A stretch of 18,079 nucleotides of DNA, from the NCBI GenBank assembly GCA_946886475.1, contig CAMPIQ010000069.1, positions 1-18,079 of the forward strand. The letters are read 5' to 3'. The notes under the pieces are model-generated. The model made no database searches. It was not told the origin of the DNA and was given only the letters and a program-made list of their open reading frames with translations. Shown in pieces: positions 6,473 to 14,527 of this stretch. The translations under genes were made by a program, and so were the position numbers. Each line of letters opens with the position of its first letter. Position 1 is the first letter of the stretch. Source of the stretch: an uncultured Chitinophagales bacterium. Its GTDB lineage: Bacteria; Bacteroidota; Bacteroidia; Chitinophagales; Chitinophagaceae.

Positions 6473-6820
6473 AGAGGTTAAAGGAGAAAAAGGAGGGAAA
6501 GGAGGTCTTTAAATTCATCAGGCGCGTCTGTAACCACCTTTTCCTCTTTAAATCCCTTTCCCCTCCTTCAACTCCTCCTTCAACCTCCTTTTCCTTTTTT
6601 AACCTCTTAGCATAATCTCCTTTTCCTCTTTTAACCTCTTAGCATAACCTCTTTCTCCTCCTTTAACCTCCTTTTCCTCTTTTAACCTCTTAGCATAACC
6701 TCCTTCTCCTCCTTCAACCTCCTTTTCCTTTTTTAACCTCTTAGCATAAACTCTTTCTCCGCCTTTAACCTCTTAGCATAATCTCTTTTTCCTTTTTTAA
6801 CCTCTTAGCATAACCTCTTA
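6470..6820. repeat. Pyrimidine-rich degenerate repeat array in a divergent promoter region
   Basis: This fills most of the 416-bp gap between divergent genes. Six plus-strand units end in AACCTCTTAGCATA, with the ATA ending at 6614, 6646, 6697, 6748, 6780 and 6812; spacings are 32, 51, 51, 32 and 32 nt. Between these anchors lie variable CTCCTTTTCCTC tracts. The left end is an inverted purine-rich copy (6470-6505): CTAAGAGGTTAAAG at 6470-6483 is the exact reverse complement of 6763-6776. The centre holds a near-palindrome CAGGCGCGTCTG (6519-6530) between two direct copies of TCTTTAAAT (6506-6514, 6545-6553). Both outer ends stop at AACCTCTTA just before candidate -7 elements. There is no convincing ORF. 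Possible roles are a DNA-binding array, a structure-forming tract or an inserted repeat; none is proven. Confidence 0.75.
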
Positions 6821-6824
6821 TCCC

Positions 6825-6832
6825 CATATTTG
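6825..6832 (+). promoter_or_regulatory. Candidate promoter for the metallophosphoesterase gene
   Basis: CATATTTG followed by CAC is one base from the Bacteroidota -7 consensus TAnnTTTG and lies 16 nt before the ATG. The last array unit (TTAGCATAA, 6805-6813) occupies the area where a -33 element would be expected. Moderate support only. Confidence 0.4.
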
Positions 6833-6848
6833 CACATAAAATCGAATT

Positions 6849-8093
6849 ATGCGAAGCTCACCTATATGGCTCATTGTGGCGGGATTGATGATCTTACTTG
6901 ATTTTTATGTGTACCAGGTGATCAAAACCCTTTCCATGTCAGCGGGATCCAAAACCAGGTCCATCATAGGTATTTCTTACTGGACCATTTCCATCCTGGC
7001 CCTCGTTATATTATTTGTATTGCCCTATCTCAACCTGGATAACTATTCGAGAAGTGTGCGCAGTATCATATTTGCCATAATCATTGGCTTGTTTCTGGCC
7101 AAACTTATTGCAGCGGTTATTTTCCTGGTTGATGATATCAGGCGTGGCATACAATGGCTGGCGGGCAAGATCTATTTTAAGAACACCGAAGCTGAGCCAG
7201 CCGGCGAAAAAATATCCAGGTCAGTTTTCCTGAGCTGGGCAGGTCTGGGTATTGGAGGTGGTTTATTTGCTTCACTGCTCTATGGGTTTTCAAATAAATA
7301 CGATTACAGGGTTAGGAAATTAAGCCTGGCTTTTCCAAATCTTCCTGCAGCTTTTAAAGGATTAAGGATCGTTCAGATCTCAGACATCCATAGCGGCAGC
7401 TTATCCAATAAGGATGCTGTATTAAAAGGTGTTGAAAATATCCTGGAACTGAAACCAGATCTCATTCTGTTCACAGGCGACCTGGTTAATAATGAATCAA
7501 ATGAAATGTCGGGGCTTACCGGGGTTTTCAGTTTATTAAAAGCGCCTCTGGGTGTGTATTCCGTTCTGGGCAATCACGATTACGGGGATTATCATGAATG
7601 GCCAGACCAGGAAACGAAGCGCGCCAACCTGGATCAGCTTAAAAAGATCCAGGCCGAAATGGGCTGGCGTTTATTAATGAATGAACACGTGATACTGGAA
7701 AAAGATAATGAGCAGATCGCACTGATAGGCATTGAGAACTGGAGCTCCAAGGCAAGATTTCCAAAGTATGGCAGGCTGAATGAAGCCTATCAGGGAACAA
7801 AAGCAATTCCTTTTAAAATATTAATGAGTCACGATCCGTCTCATTGGGACGCAGAAGTGAGGCCTCAGTATGGTGATATAGATCTTACCTTATCCGGACA
7901 CACCCATGGAATGCAGTTTGGTGTGGAGATACCCTGGCTCAAATGGAGCCCGGTACAATATGTTTATAAGCAATGGGCTGGATTGTACGAAGCAGGAAGC
8001 CAGAAACTTTATGTCAACAGGGGTTTTGGATTTATCGGTTACCCCGGAAGGGTAGGAATATTGCCGGAGATCACCCTGATTGAACTGTCATAG
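6849..8093 (+). CDS. Membrane-anchored calcineurin-like metallophosphoesterase (YkuE/YaeI type)
   Basis: A 414-residue protein. The N-terminal 145 residues hold about four hydrophobic segments (roughly 6-26, 40-62, 72-94, 126-146). A phosphoesterase domain from residue 170 faces one side of the inner membrane. All family metal motifs are present: QISDIHSG (Asp179, His181), FTGDLVNN (Asp211), LGNHDYG (241-246, Asn242-His243), MSHDPSHW (His328) and SGHTHGMQFG (His351, His353). Related YaeI/YkuE proteins act on phosphodiester bonds in membrane lipids such as UDP-diacylglucosamine-type substrates, so a lipid phosphodiesterase role is possible but unproven. It is transcribed divergently from the hydrolase-parA operon across the repeat array. 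The ATG start agrees with the hydrophobic N-terminus. Confidence 0.9.
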   Translation: MRSSPIWLIVAGLMILLDFYVYQVIKTLSMSAGSKTRSIIGISYWTISILALVILFVLPYLNLDNYSRSVRSIIFAIIIGLFLAKLIAAVIFLVDDIRRGIQWLAGKIYFKNTEAEPAGEKISRSVFLSWAGLGIGGGLFASLLYGFSNKYDYRVRKLSLAFPNLPAAFKGLRIVQISDIHSGSLSNKDAVLKGVENILELKPDLILFTGDLVNNESNEMSGLTGVFSLLKAPLGVYSVLGNHDYGDYHEWPDQETKRANLDQLKKIQAEMGWRLLMNEHVILEKDNEQIALIGIENWSSKARFPKYGRLNEAYQGTKAIPFKILMSHDPSHWDAEVRPQYGDIDLTLSGHTHGMQFGVEIPWLKWSPVQYVYKQWAGLYEAGSQKLYVNRGFGFIGYPGRVGILPEITLIELS

Positions 8094-8153
8094 TCAATAA
8101 TTTCCATGAATAAACGTTATTGGCTTATTAAACCTTTGAACAGCCGGCCTGTC

Positions 8154-8172
8154 TACCAAAGAATTGGTACCA
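8154..8172. other. Palindromic site upstream of the 8196 gene
   Basis: TACCAA (8154-8159), a 4-nt spacer and TTGGTA (8164-8169) form a hairpin or dyad that overlaps an 8-bp palindrome TGGTACCA (8165-8172). It lies 24 nt before the start of the next gene and could be an operator. No family is recognised. Confidence 0.25.
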
Positions 8173-8195
8173 TTTGAAAACCAAAATCAGCTCCG

Positions 8196-9209
8196 ATGAC
8201 CGGAAACATTAGATTATTGATACTCCTGGGGTGTATGGTAACATCTGTTTGTTTTGCACAACCACCGGTTAAGCAAACCAGTGCCGATACTACATTTGAG
8301 GAAGATGATTATGAGGAGTTGTTCAGTGAACTGGATGCTTTATTGGATTCACTGGTGGCACCACGCAATTTTGCACTTTTCAATATAGGTATAGGTAGTA
8401 ATTATTTTAATTATAAGTCAAAGTCAAATTATTTTCTTGAGGCTTCACGTCAAACCACTTATATACCTACATTGGCTTATTTCTTTAAAAACGGCTTGGG
8501 GATCAGTGGTTCGTCTGTAATTGTAAATGATGGTGAAAACCTGAATCCTTACCAGTTTTATGCAACGGCTTCATACGATTATATGAAGAAGTCCAGTTTT
8601 ATTTCAGGTATTGCACTGACTCATTTTTTTTCTAAGGATTCTATTCCATTTTATACCTCACCGTTGCAAAATGAATTGTATGGCTACTTCACTTATAAAA
8701 AATTCCGGCTCAAGCCTTCCCTTGCAGCGAGCTATGGCTGGGGTAGCCGGTCGGATTTTGAAAAACGGGAAGAATATATAACAAGCTTGCGGCTGGCGCT
8801 TAACGGATATACGCAGGTGAACACACGGGAAAGTATAAGCGATTTTAGCCTGATCACATCACTCAGATACGATTTCTTCTGGATGAACATCCTGGGTGGT
8901 AATGATTATATCAGACTGATACCACAACTGGTTTTTGCCAGCGGCACCCAGAAGTTTGGTTTTAACCAGATGAGCAACAGCTATGCAACCATTCCCAGAA
9001 CAGGGGTTAATTATCTTTACAGTTCCGAACAGATTTACCTCGACGATGAGGTTTACTTTCAGCCTTTATCATTATCTGCTTATTTAAAATCTGAATATTC
9101 AAAAGGCAAATTCTTTATTCAGCCACAACTTGTATTTGATTATTATTTTCCGGCAACCGAAAAGAATTTTACAACTGCTTTTGTATTGAATGCCGGTGTT
9201 ATTTTTTAG
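8196..9209 (+). CDS. Secreted hypothetical protein, probable outer-membrane beta-barrel
   Basis: A 337-residue protein with a signal peptide (MTGNIRLLILLGCMVTSVCFAQ) and an acidic linker rich in D and E (EEDDYEELFSELDALLDS, about 33-52). About 280 residues of amphipathic, aromatic-rich beta segments follow, such as ALFNIGIGSNYFNY, YGYFTYKKFRLKPSLAASYGWG and KFFIQPQLVFDYYF. The chain ends in a terminal Phe (FVLNAGVIF), the usual C-terminal signal of outer-membrane barrels. I do not recognise a named family. A low-confidence inverted repeat GTTGTT/AACAAC (9209-9214, 9227-9232) follows the stop codon. It is on the same strand as the metallophosphoesterase (102-bp gap) and the next barrel gene (75-bp gap). 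A role in transport or surface structure is only a guess. Confidence 0.75.
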   Translation: MTGNIRLLILLGCMVTSVCFAQPPVKQTSADTTFEEDDYEELFSELDALLDSLVAPRNFALFNIGIGSNYFNYKSKSNYFLEASRQTTYIPTLAYFFKNGLGISGSSVIVNDGENLNPYQFYATASYDYMKKSSFISGIALTHFFSKDSIPFYTSPLQNELYGYFTYKKFRLKPSLAASYGWGSRSDFEKREEYITSLRLALNGYTQVNTRESISDFSLITSLRYDFFWMNILGGNDYIRLIPQLVFASGTQKFGFNQMSNSYATIPRTGVNYLYSSEQIYLDDEVYFQPLSLSAYLKSEYSKGKFFIQPQLVFDYYFPATEKNFTTAFVLNAGVIF

Positions 9210-9284
9210 TTGTTTATTTTTTTATTAACAACAAATAATAACTGATGGCATTAATCTTGACCTGATTTATTTACATCAAATTTC

Positions 9285-9878
9285 ATGTTTATGAAACTCA
9301 AATTATCTGTTCTGATGCTATGTGTTATTCTTGCACAGGCTTCCTTCGCACAATTTCGGTTAGGCATTAAGGGTGGAGCTAATTTCACCAAGGTTGACGG
9401 AAAATCTTTCAGCGATGAATTCAGGTATGGTTATCACCTGGGTGGTTTTGCAGAAATAGGTTTGGGAAAAAAACTAGCGATCCAGCCGGAAGTTTTATTC
9501 AGTCAGTACCAGACAAGGGCAGACAGCAGTTTTGAAAATGTTTATCAGAATTCAGTAAACATCTCAAACTACAAGGATGTAAAACTTAATTATCTTACCA
9601 TTCCCATCATGCTAAATTACAAAGCAGGTAAACTGCTTACCCTGCAGGCAGGTCCGCAATTTGGAATTCTCATTGATCAGAGTAAGGACCTGTTACAAAA
9701 TGGCGAAGAAGCCTTTAGTAAGGGTGATCTCGCTCTTGCCGGCGGTGCAGTGATCAATATTTCCAAACTAAGGGTCACCGGAAGGTATTTTGTAGGATTG
9801 AATAATGTGAGCGATATCAGTGATCAGAACAAATGGACGAATCAGGGATTTCAGCTTTCCTTAGGTTTTTCCCTGTAA
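9285..9878 (+). CDS. Outer-membrane beta-barrel protein (PorT-like / OMP_b-brl_2 type)
   Basis: A 197-residue porin-family protein with a signal peptide ending SFAQ. It has the typical first strand FRLGIKGGANFTKVDG, then YGYHLGGFAEIGLGKKLAIQPEVLFSQYQ, LNYLTIPIMLNYKAGKLLTLQAGPQFGILI and a closing strand FQLSLGFSL. This pattern is that of the small eight-stranded barrel family very common in Bacteroidota, where GxKGGxN and YLxIPxxxxY are hallmarks. Start is at ATG 9285 or the in-frame ATG 9291 (MKLKLSVLML), and the second gives an equally good signal peptide. The family is a structural description; the individual function is unknown. It converges on the ClC gene, separated by the hairpin at 9889-9924. 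Confidence 0.85.
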   Translation: MFMKLKLSVLMLCVILAQASFAQFRLGIKGGANFTKVDGKSFSDEFRYGYHLGGFAEIGLGKKLAIQPEVLFSQYQTRADSSFENVYQNSVNISNYKDVKLNYLTIPIMLNYKAGKLLTLQAGPQFGILIDQSKDLLQNGEEAFSKGDLALAGGAVINISKLRVTGRYFVGLNNVSDISDQNKWTNQGFQLSLGFSL

Positions 9879-9888
9879 AAGTTAACTG

Positions 9889-9924
9889 GCCATTAGCCAT
9901 TAGCTTCTTGCAATGGCTGATGGC
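9889..9924. terminator. Bidirectional hairpin made of a GCCATTAGC repeat
   Basis: GCCATTAGCCATT (9889-9901) pairs with AATGGCTGATGGC (9912-9924): 12 Watson-Crick pairs and one G-T/G-U wobble, with a 10-nt loop. It lies between convergent genes, a T-rich stretch follows on the plus strand, and its right arm touches the TAG stop of the ClC gene (9924-9926). Terminating transcription from both sides is the likely role. The same repeat type occurs at 571-606. Confidence 0.6.
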
Positions 9925-11813
9925 TATTCTTTCATCGATCGTATCCTGTTCACTATCTGGTTGCCTTTGATCAGTATTTTCAGGCTGGTTCTTTTTAATG
10001 AAATTACCGGGTGTTTTTCTTTATGTTCTTCAATGCTGTATTTATAGCTGGAAATAATATTTTCATAAGAAATGATTCCCATGATGGTATTATCAGCCGG
10101 TGAGATCACTGGTATCACATCTACATTTTCCTTTGCCATGATTTCAACTGCTTTGCGCAGGTGATCCTGATCAGCTACAGAAATATGTTTTCTTTTAATA
10201 AGCCTGCCTATCGGTGTTAGCGGGTCGTGTTGTTTGCTGTAAAGATTAGACGAACTGATTATACCCCTGTATTCACCTTCAGCAGTGGAAATAATAAAAT
10301 AATTGGTTTTATAATCAGGTTCGTTATCCAGCCATTCTGTAACTTCTTCAATTGTATTTTCTTCACTAATGGCAAGTCCGTTCCTTTCCATTACCTGTTC
10401 TACCGTAATTTTTTCCAGTATATCGGGTACGTATGATGTGGGTGTATGAATACCTCTTCTGGATATTTTTTCTGTCATTATGGTATTCTTCATCAGGAAA
10501 AAGGAAACTATATAAGAAGCGCTGCATGTAGCCAGTAATGGCAATAAGGCATTGGCCTGGTCAGTTGTTTCAAGCGCAAATATTATGGATGTAATAAATG
10601 CACGGGATGCTCCGGCAAACATGGCCGACATCCCAACCAGTGCTGCCAGAGGAAGGTTTACACCTGATGAAGGAAAAATATATAAAGCAGCAGTACCCAA
10701 TAATGCTCCTGCCGCGCCTCCAATGGTTAACAATGGTGCAAGTGTGCCGCCTGAAGTGCCGCTGCCTAATGCAACTGCCCATGACACAAATTTTAAAATG
10801 CACAGGGACATAATAACCTGTGTGGTCATGCTACCTGAGAGAATTTCTGTAATGTTGTTATAACCTACTCCCAGGGTTGCCGGATTAAAATAACCAACGA
10901 TGCCAGTTACCAGTCCTCCTATGGCCGGCCACCACATCCAGTGTATGGGTAGCTTTTCAAAACCATCTTCAATCAGGTAAACGATTTTAGTGACCAATAC
11001 GGAAATTAAACCGATGATTATGCCAATGATGCTGTAGCTGATTAGTGCGGTATTTCCTGCCTTGCCAATGGTTTGTTCCATATCAAATACAGGTCCTGCC
11101 TCAAATAATACATGATGACCTGCCGCCCCGGTAATGCATGCCAGGCTCACCGGAATTATTGAACGCGGGGAGAATTCAAAAAGTAATAATTCTATGGCAA
11201 GGAATATGGCGGCTATCGGGCTTCCAAAAATGGCCGACATACCAGCAGTGGCGCCAGCTGCCAGCAAAATTTTGCGTTCATGGTGGGTGATCTTCATCAA
11301 TTGTCCGATGGTAGAACCCAGCGCTCCGCCAGTAGCAATGATGGGACCTTCTGCACCAAAAGGTCCGCCTGTTCCAATTGAAATGGCGGAAGATATGGGC
11401 TTCAGATAGGTAATGGTAGGTTTGATTTTACTTTGATTGGTGAGGATCTGTTCCATGGCTTCCGGTATGCCGTGCCCTCTTATTGCTTTTGAGCCATACA
11501 GGGCCATTAATCCTACAATGACCCCACCAGCTGCAGGGATAAGGATCACCCATAAACCAAGGGTGTTATTTGCAGGAATATTTTCGGATATGGAGAGCGT
11601 TCCAAAAAAAGAAATATTTGTAACGAAGCTGATTAGATAAACAAGTCCTTTTGCTACAATACTTATTATGGCTGCAATCAATACGGCCAAAAGAGAAATG
11701 TATAATAGCCTGGATTTGTTAGATGTAATTCTGGGTTGGATATTCTCTGCTTCTAAGGTAGGGTCTAACGCAACTGCAATTGGAATTTTATTATCGCCCG
11801 AATTATGTAACAT
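9924..11813 (-). CDS. ClC-family chloride channel/transporter with two CBS domains
   Basis: A 629-residue inner-membrane anion channel or exchanger, numbered from the ATG at 11811-11813. A TTG seven codons upstream is an alternative start. ClC selectivity motifs are present: GHGIP (113-117, where the reference GSGIP Ser is His), GTGGPFGAEGP (147-157) with the gating Glu155, and LGSGTSGGTLAP (349-360), equivalent to the GxFxP region. About 10-12 helices fill residues 35-445. The cytoplasmic C-terminus has two CBS repeats at about 471-528 and 534-593 (VMERNGLAISEENTIEE; HISVADQDHLRKAVEIM), usually adenine-nucleotide sensors. In the helix after the gating region the sequence IELLLFEF appears to lack the second Glu of the bacterial exchanger pair IEE, so channel-like behaviour is possible. 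It converges on the upstream barrel gene. Confidence 0.93.
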   Translation of the reverse strand: MLHNSGDNKIPIAVALDPTLEAENIQPRITSNKSRLLYISLLAVLIAAIISIVAKGLVYLISFVTNISFFGTLSISENIPANNTLGLWVILIPAAGGVIVGLMALYGSKAIRGHGIPEAMEQILTNQSKIKPTITYLKPISSAISIGTGGPFGAEGPIIATGGALGSTIGQLMKITHHERKILLAAGATAGMSAIFGSPIAAIFLAIELLLFEFSPRSIIPVSLACITGAAGHHVLFEAGPVFDMEQTIGKAGNTALISYSIIGIIIGLISVLVTKIVYLIEDGFEKLPIHWMWWPAIGGLVTGIVGYFNPATLGVGYNNITEILSGSMTTQVIMSLCILKFVSWAVALGSGTSGGTLAPLLTIGGAAGALLGTAALYIFPSSGVNLPLAALVGMSAMFAGASRAFITSIIFALETTDQANALLPLLATCSASYIVSFFLMKNTIMTEKISRRGIHTPTSYVPDILEKITVEQVMERNGLAISEENTIEEVTEWLDNEPDYKTNYFIISTAEGEYRGIISSSNLYSKQHDPLTPIGRLIKRKHISVADQDHLRKAVEIMAKENVDVIPVISPADNTIMGIISYENIISSYKYSIEEHKEKHPVISLKRTSLKILIKGNQIVNRIRSMKE

Positions 11814-11875
11814 TTCGCAAATGTCGGATTTCAAAAATTATTCAGAAAAGCACAGACAGTGGGGCGAAATTCACA

Positions 11876-12011
11876 GTTCACAATTAAAAGGTCAAAGTTC
11901 AAAGCCGGGTCGTTTACGTAATTAAGCTTCCTACGATTTCAAACAGGGAAATTGTGATATGCCATTGAATTTAGCTCACTGACTTTGAACTTTGAATTTT
12001 GAACTTTGAAC
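11876..12011. repeat. ORF-less TTTGAAC inverted-repeat element (MITE-like)
   Basis: A 136-bp unit between the divergent ClC and lon genes. The left end has TCAAAGTTCAAAG (11892-11904), matched by a perfect 13-bp inverted copy at 11983-11995 in the right end. The right end is four in-phase heptamers: TTTGAAC, TTTGAAT, TTTGAAC, TTTGAAC (11984-12011). Positions 11892-11916 match the reverse complement of 4888-4912 at 24 of 25 nt, including the non-heptamer core CGGGTCGTTTA. The inside, about 65 bp, has no gene. It looks like a deleted or minimal relative of the element between parA and parB and sits directly upstream of the lon promoter area. Confidence 0.6.
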
Positions 12012-12090
12012 TGAAACAAACTCCCGCCTCCAACCCCTGCTCCCCGCTTTCTCCATTTACCCGTAAATTGCAACCTTAAATTAGAAGTGA

Positions 12091-14490
12091 GTGAATTTCA
12101 ACCAGAAGTCTGAAGAAGAAATGGATTTTATACCCATCATTCCGTTAAATGAATCTGATGCGGAGTCCAACGAAAAAATTGATATACCTGATGATATAGC
12201 TTTATTGCCTTTAAGGAATACTGTTTTATTTCCCGGAGTTGTATTGCCAATTACAGTGGGAAGGGATAAAAGTATCAAAGCAGTAAATGATTCGTACAGG
12301 TCCAATAAATTAATAGGAGTTGTAGCACAGAAAGACAGTTCTGTGGAAGATCCGGTTACGAAAGACCTCGAACATATTGGTACTGTTGCCAAAATAGTTA
12401 AGCAGATCAAAATGCCTGATGGAGGCACTACCATCATCATTCAGGGCAAGAGCCGCTTTTCCATCAATGAAGTATTACAGGAAGAACCTTACTTCAGAGC
12501 TAAGATTTCTGTTGTTAACGAAGGGGAACCACCAAAGGATCCGGATTTTGAAGCCTATGTTTCCAATATCAAGGACCTTGCTACGGAGATCATCCAGCTT
12601 TCCCCCAACATTCCTACTGAAGCTTCCGTTATTTTAAAAAATATTGAAAGCCCTTCCTTTCTTATTCACTTTGTATCCAGCAACCTCACCATTGACATCA
12701 GGGATAAGCAGAAGCTTCTGGAAATGGATAATATCAGGGAAAGAGCAGAATTGCTGATGCAGTTCCTTCAAAAAGAATTGCAGTTTGCCGAACTAAAAAA
12801 TAAAGTAACCAATAAAACAAGGGCTGAAATTGATAAACAGCAACGCGAATATTTTCTTCAGCAACAATTAAAAAGCATCAAGGAAGAACTGGGCGGAGAT
12901 CCCAATGAAAGAGAGATAAAAGAACTTCAGAAAAAAGCGGAGACCAAGAAATGGCCGGAGGCTGCAAGGGAAGCATTCAAAAAAGGAATAGAAAAGCTGG
13001 AGCGGATGCACCCGAGTACTCCTGATTACTCTGTAGTATATAATCATCTCGATCTGATGCTTGACCTTCCCTGGGAAGACTATACCGAAGACCATTATGA
13101 CCTGGAAAAAGCAAAGGAAATTCTGGATGCCGATCATTATGGAATGGAAAAGATCAAGGAACGGATACTTGAATACCTGGCCGTACTGAAATTGAAAGGT
13201 GATATGAAGAGTCCCATACTTTGTTTCTATGGTCCTCCGGGAATTGGTAAAACTTCTCTGGGCAGAAGCATTGCCAACGCTATTGGAAGAAAGTATGTGA
13301 GACTGAGCCTCGGTGGTTTGCATGATGAAAGCGAGGTGCGGGGTCATCGTAAAACCTATATCGGCGCCATGCCCGGCCGCATCGTTCAAAGTATTCGCAA
13401 GATCAGGTCATCCAATCCGGTAATGATCCTTGATGAAATAGATAAAGTGGGCTCGGACTTCAGGGGCGATCCGAGCAGCGCATTGCTTGAAGTACTTGAT
13501 CCCGAACAAAACAATTCTTTTTACGATAATTATCTCGAGCTGGAATATGATCTGAGCAAGGTGTTGTTTATTGCAACAGCAAACAATCTTCAAACCATAC
13601 AACCGGCATTGAGAGACAGGCTTGAGATCATTGAATTGAGTGGTTATGCGGTTGAAGAAAAAATTGAGATCGCCAAACGCCACCTCATTCCAAAACAAAA
13701 AGAAGCCCATGGCTTAAAATCTTCCGTATTCAGGATCAGTGATAAGGTACTGGAAAAAATGATCCAGGATTATACAAGGGAAAGCGGCGTTCGTGAGCTG
13801 GACAGGCACCTTGCTGCCATTATGCGTTACCAGGCCAAACAACTGGCCATGAATGGAAAATTAAAATCCAGTTTAGTGGTGGATGATATTGAAAAGATAT
13901 TGGGAAGGTCGCGATACAACAACGAAATGTATAAATCGGCAACCATTCCCGGTGTTGCCGTAGGTCTTGCATATACATATGTTGGTGGTGATATTTTATT
14001 TATTGAAGCATCCCTGAGCGACGGCAAACATGAATTGCGGTTAACCGGAAACCTTGGTAATGTAATGAAGGAAAGTGCATCCACTGCACTGTCTTACCTG
14101 AGCGCAAATGCAAGAAAACTGGGTGTGGATCCGGCTATCATTGATAAGAAGGCAGTACATATTCATGTGCCGGAAGGTGCTGTTCCGAAAGATGGTCCAA
14201 GCGCCGGCATCACCATGCTCACCGCACTTGCTTCTGCCTACACAGGTAAAAGGATCAAGCCTTACCTGGGAATGACAGGCGAGATCACACTGAGGGGACA
14301 GGTATTACCGGTTGGCGGCATCAAAGAAAAAGTGCTGGCAGCAAAAAGGGCCGGCCTGAAAGAGATCATCATGTGCTGGCAAAATGAAAAAGATGTGGAT
14401 GAGATCAACCCGGATTATATCAGTGGACTGAGCTTTCATTATGTAAAGACCATGGGCCAGGTAATTGATATTGCTTTGCAGGATGGTTAA
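12091..14490 (+). CDS. lon: ATP-dependent protease Lon
   Basis: A 799-residue cytoplasmic AAA+ serine protease that degrades misfolded and regulatory proteins. The N-terminal substrate-binding LON domain starts with ALLPLRNTVLFPGVVLPITVG (37-57). A coiled coil follows at about 215-285. The AAA+ module has Walker A GPPGIGKT (381-388) and Walker B MILDEID (445-451), and DRLEIIELSGY (509-519) contains a sensor/arginine region. The protease domain has the Ser-Lys dyad: Ser704 in PKDGPSAG and Lys747 in GGIKEK, with spacing identical to E. coli Lon. The first codon is GTG at 12091. An ATG 10 codons later (12121, MDFIPIIPL) is also possible and is where similarity to other Bacteroidota Lon proteins is most evident. 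A weak -7 match (TAAATTG, 12064-12070) lies just after the TTTGAAC element. Confidence 0.96.
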   Translation: MNFNQKSEEEMDFIPIIPLNESDAESNEKIDIPDDIALLPLRNTVLFPGVVLPITVGRDKSIKAVNDSYRSNKLIGVVAQKDSSVEDPVTKDLEHIGTVAKIVKQIKMPDGGTTIIIQGKSRFSINEVLQEEPYFRAKISVVNEGEPPKDPDFEAYVSNIKDLATEIIQLSPNIPTEASVILKNIESPSFLIHFVSSNLTIDIRDKQKLLEMDNIRERAELLMQFLQKELQFAELKNKVTNKTRAEIDKQQREYFLQQQLKSIKEELGGDPNEREIKELQKKAETKKWPEAAREAFKKGIEKLERMHPSTPDYSVVYNHLDLMLDLPWEDYTEDHYDLEKAKEILDADHYGMEKIKERILEYLAVLKLKGDMKSPILCFYGPPGIGKTSLGRSIANAIGRKYVRLSLGGLHDESEVRGHRKTYIGAMPGRIVQSIRKIRSSNPVMILDEIDKVGSDFRGDPSSALLEVLDPEQNNSFYDNYLELEYDLSKVLFIATANNLQTIQPALRDRLEIIELSGYAVEEKIEIAKRHLIPKQKEAHGLKSSVFRISDKVLEKMIQDYTRESGVRELDRHLAAIMRYQAKQLAMNGKLKSSLVVDDIEKILGRSRYNNEMYKSATIPGVAVGLAYTYVGGDILFIEASLSDGKHELRLTGNLGNVMKESASTALSYLSANARKLGVDPAIIDKKAVHIHVPEGAVPKDGPSAGITMLTALASAYTGKRIKPYLGMTGEITLRGQVLPVGGIKEKVLAAKRAGLKEIIMCWQNEKDVDEINPDYISGLSFHYVKTMGQVIDIALQDG

Positions 14491-14527
14491 GTAAACCTAT
14501 TTTTATTGAAATCATCACCAGATTACT

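Noticed and set aside
6582..6812. The repeat array could be read as a CRISPR array.
   Set aside because: Units are low-complexity pyrimidine tracts without unique spacers, spacing alternates 32/51 nt, and no cas gene is present.
10552..11925. Several long plus-strand open frames opposite the ClC gene.
   Set aside because: They lie antisense to a strongly supported gene and show no family motifs or plausible composition.
12868..14084. Minus-strand open frames within lon, up to 173 codons.
   Set aside because: Shadows of the lon reading frame, without motifs or start context.
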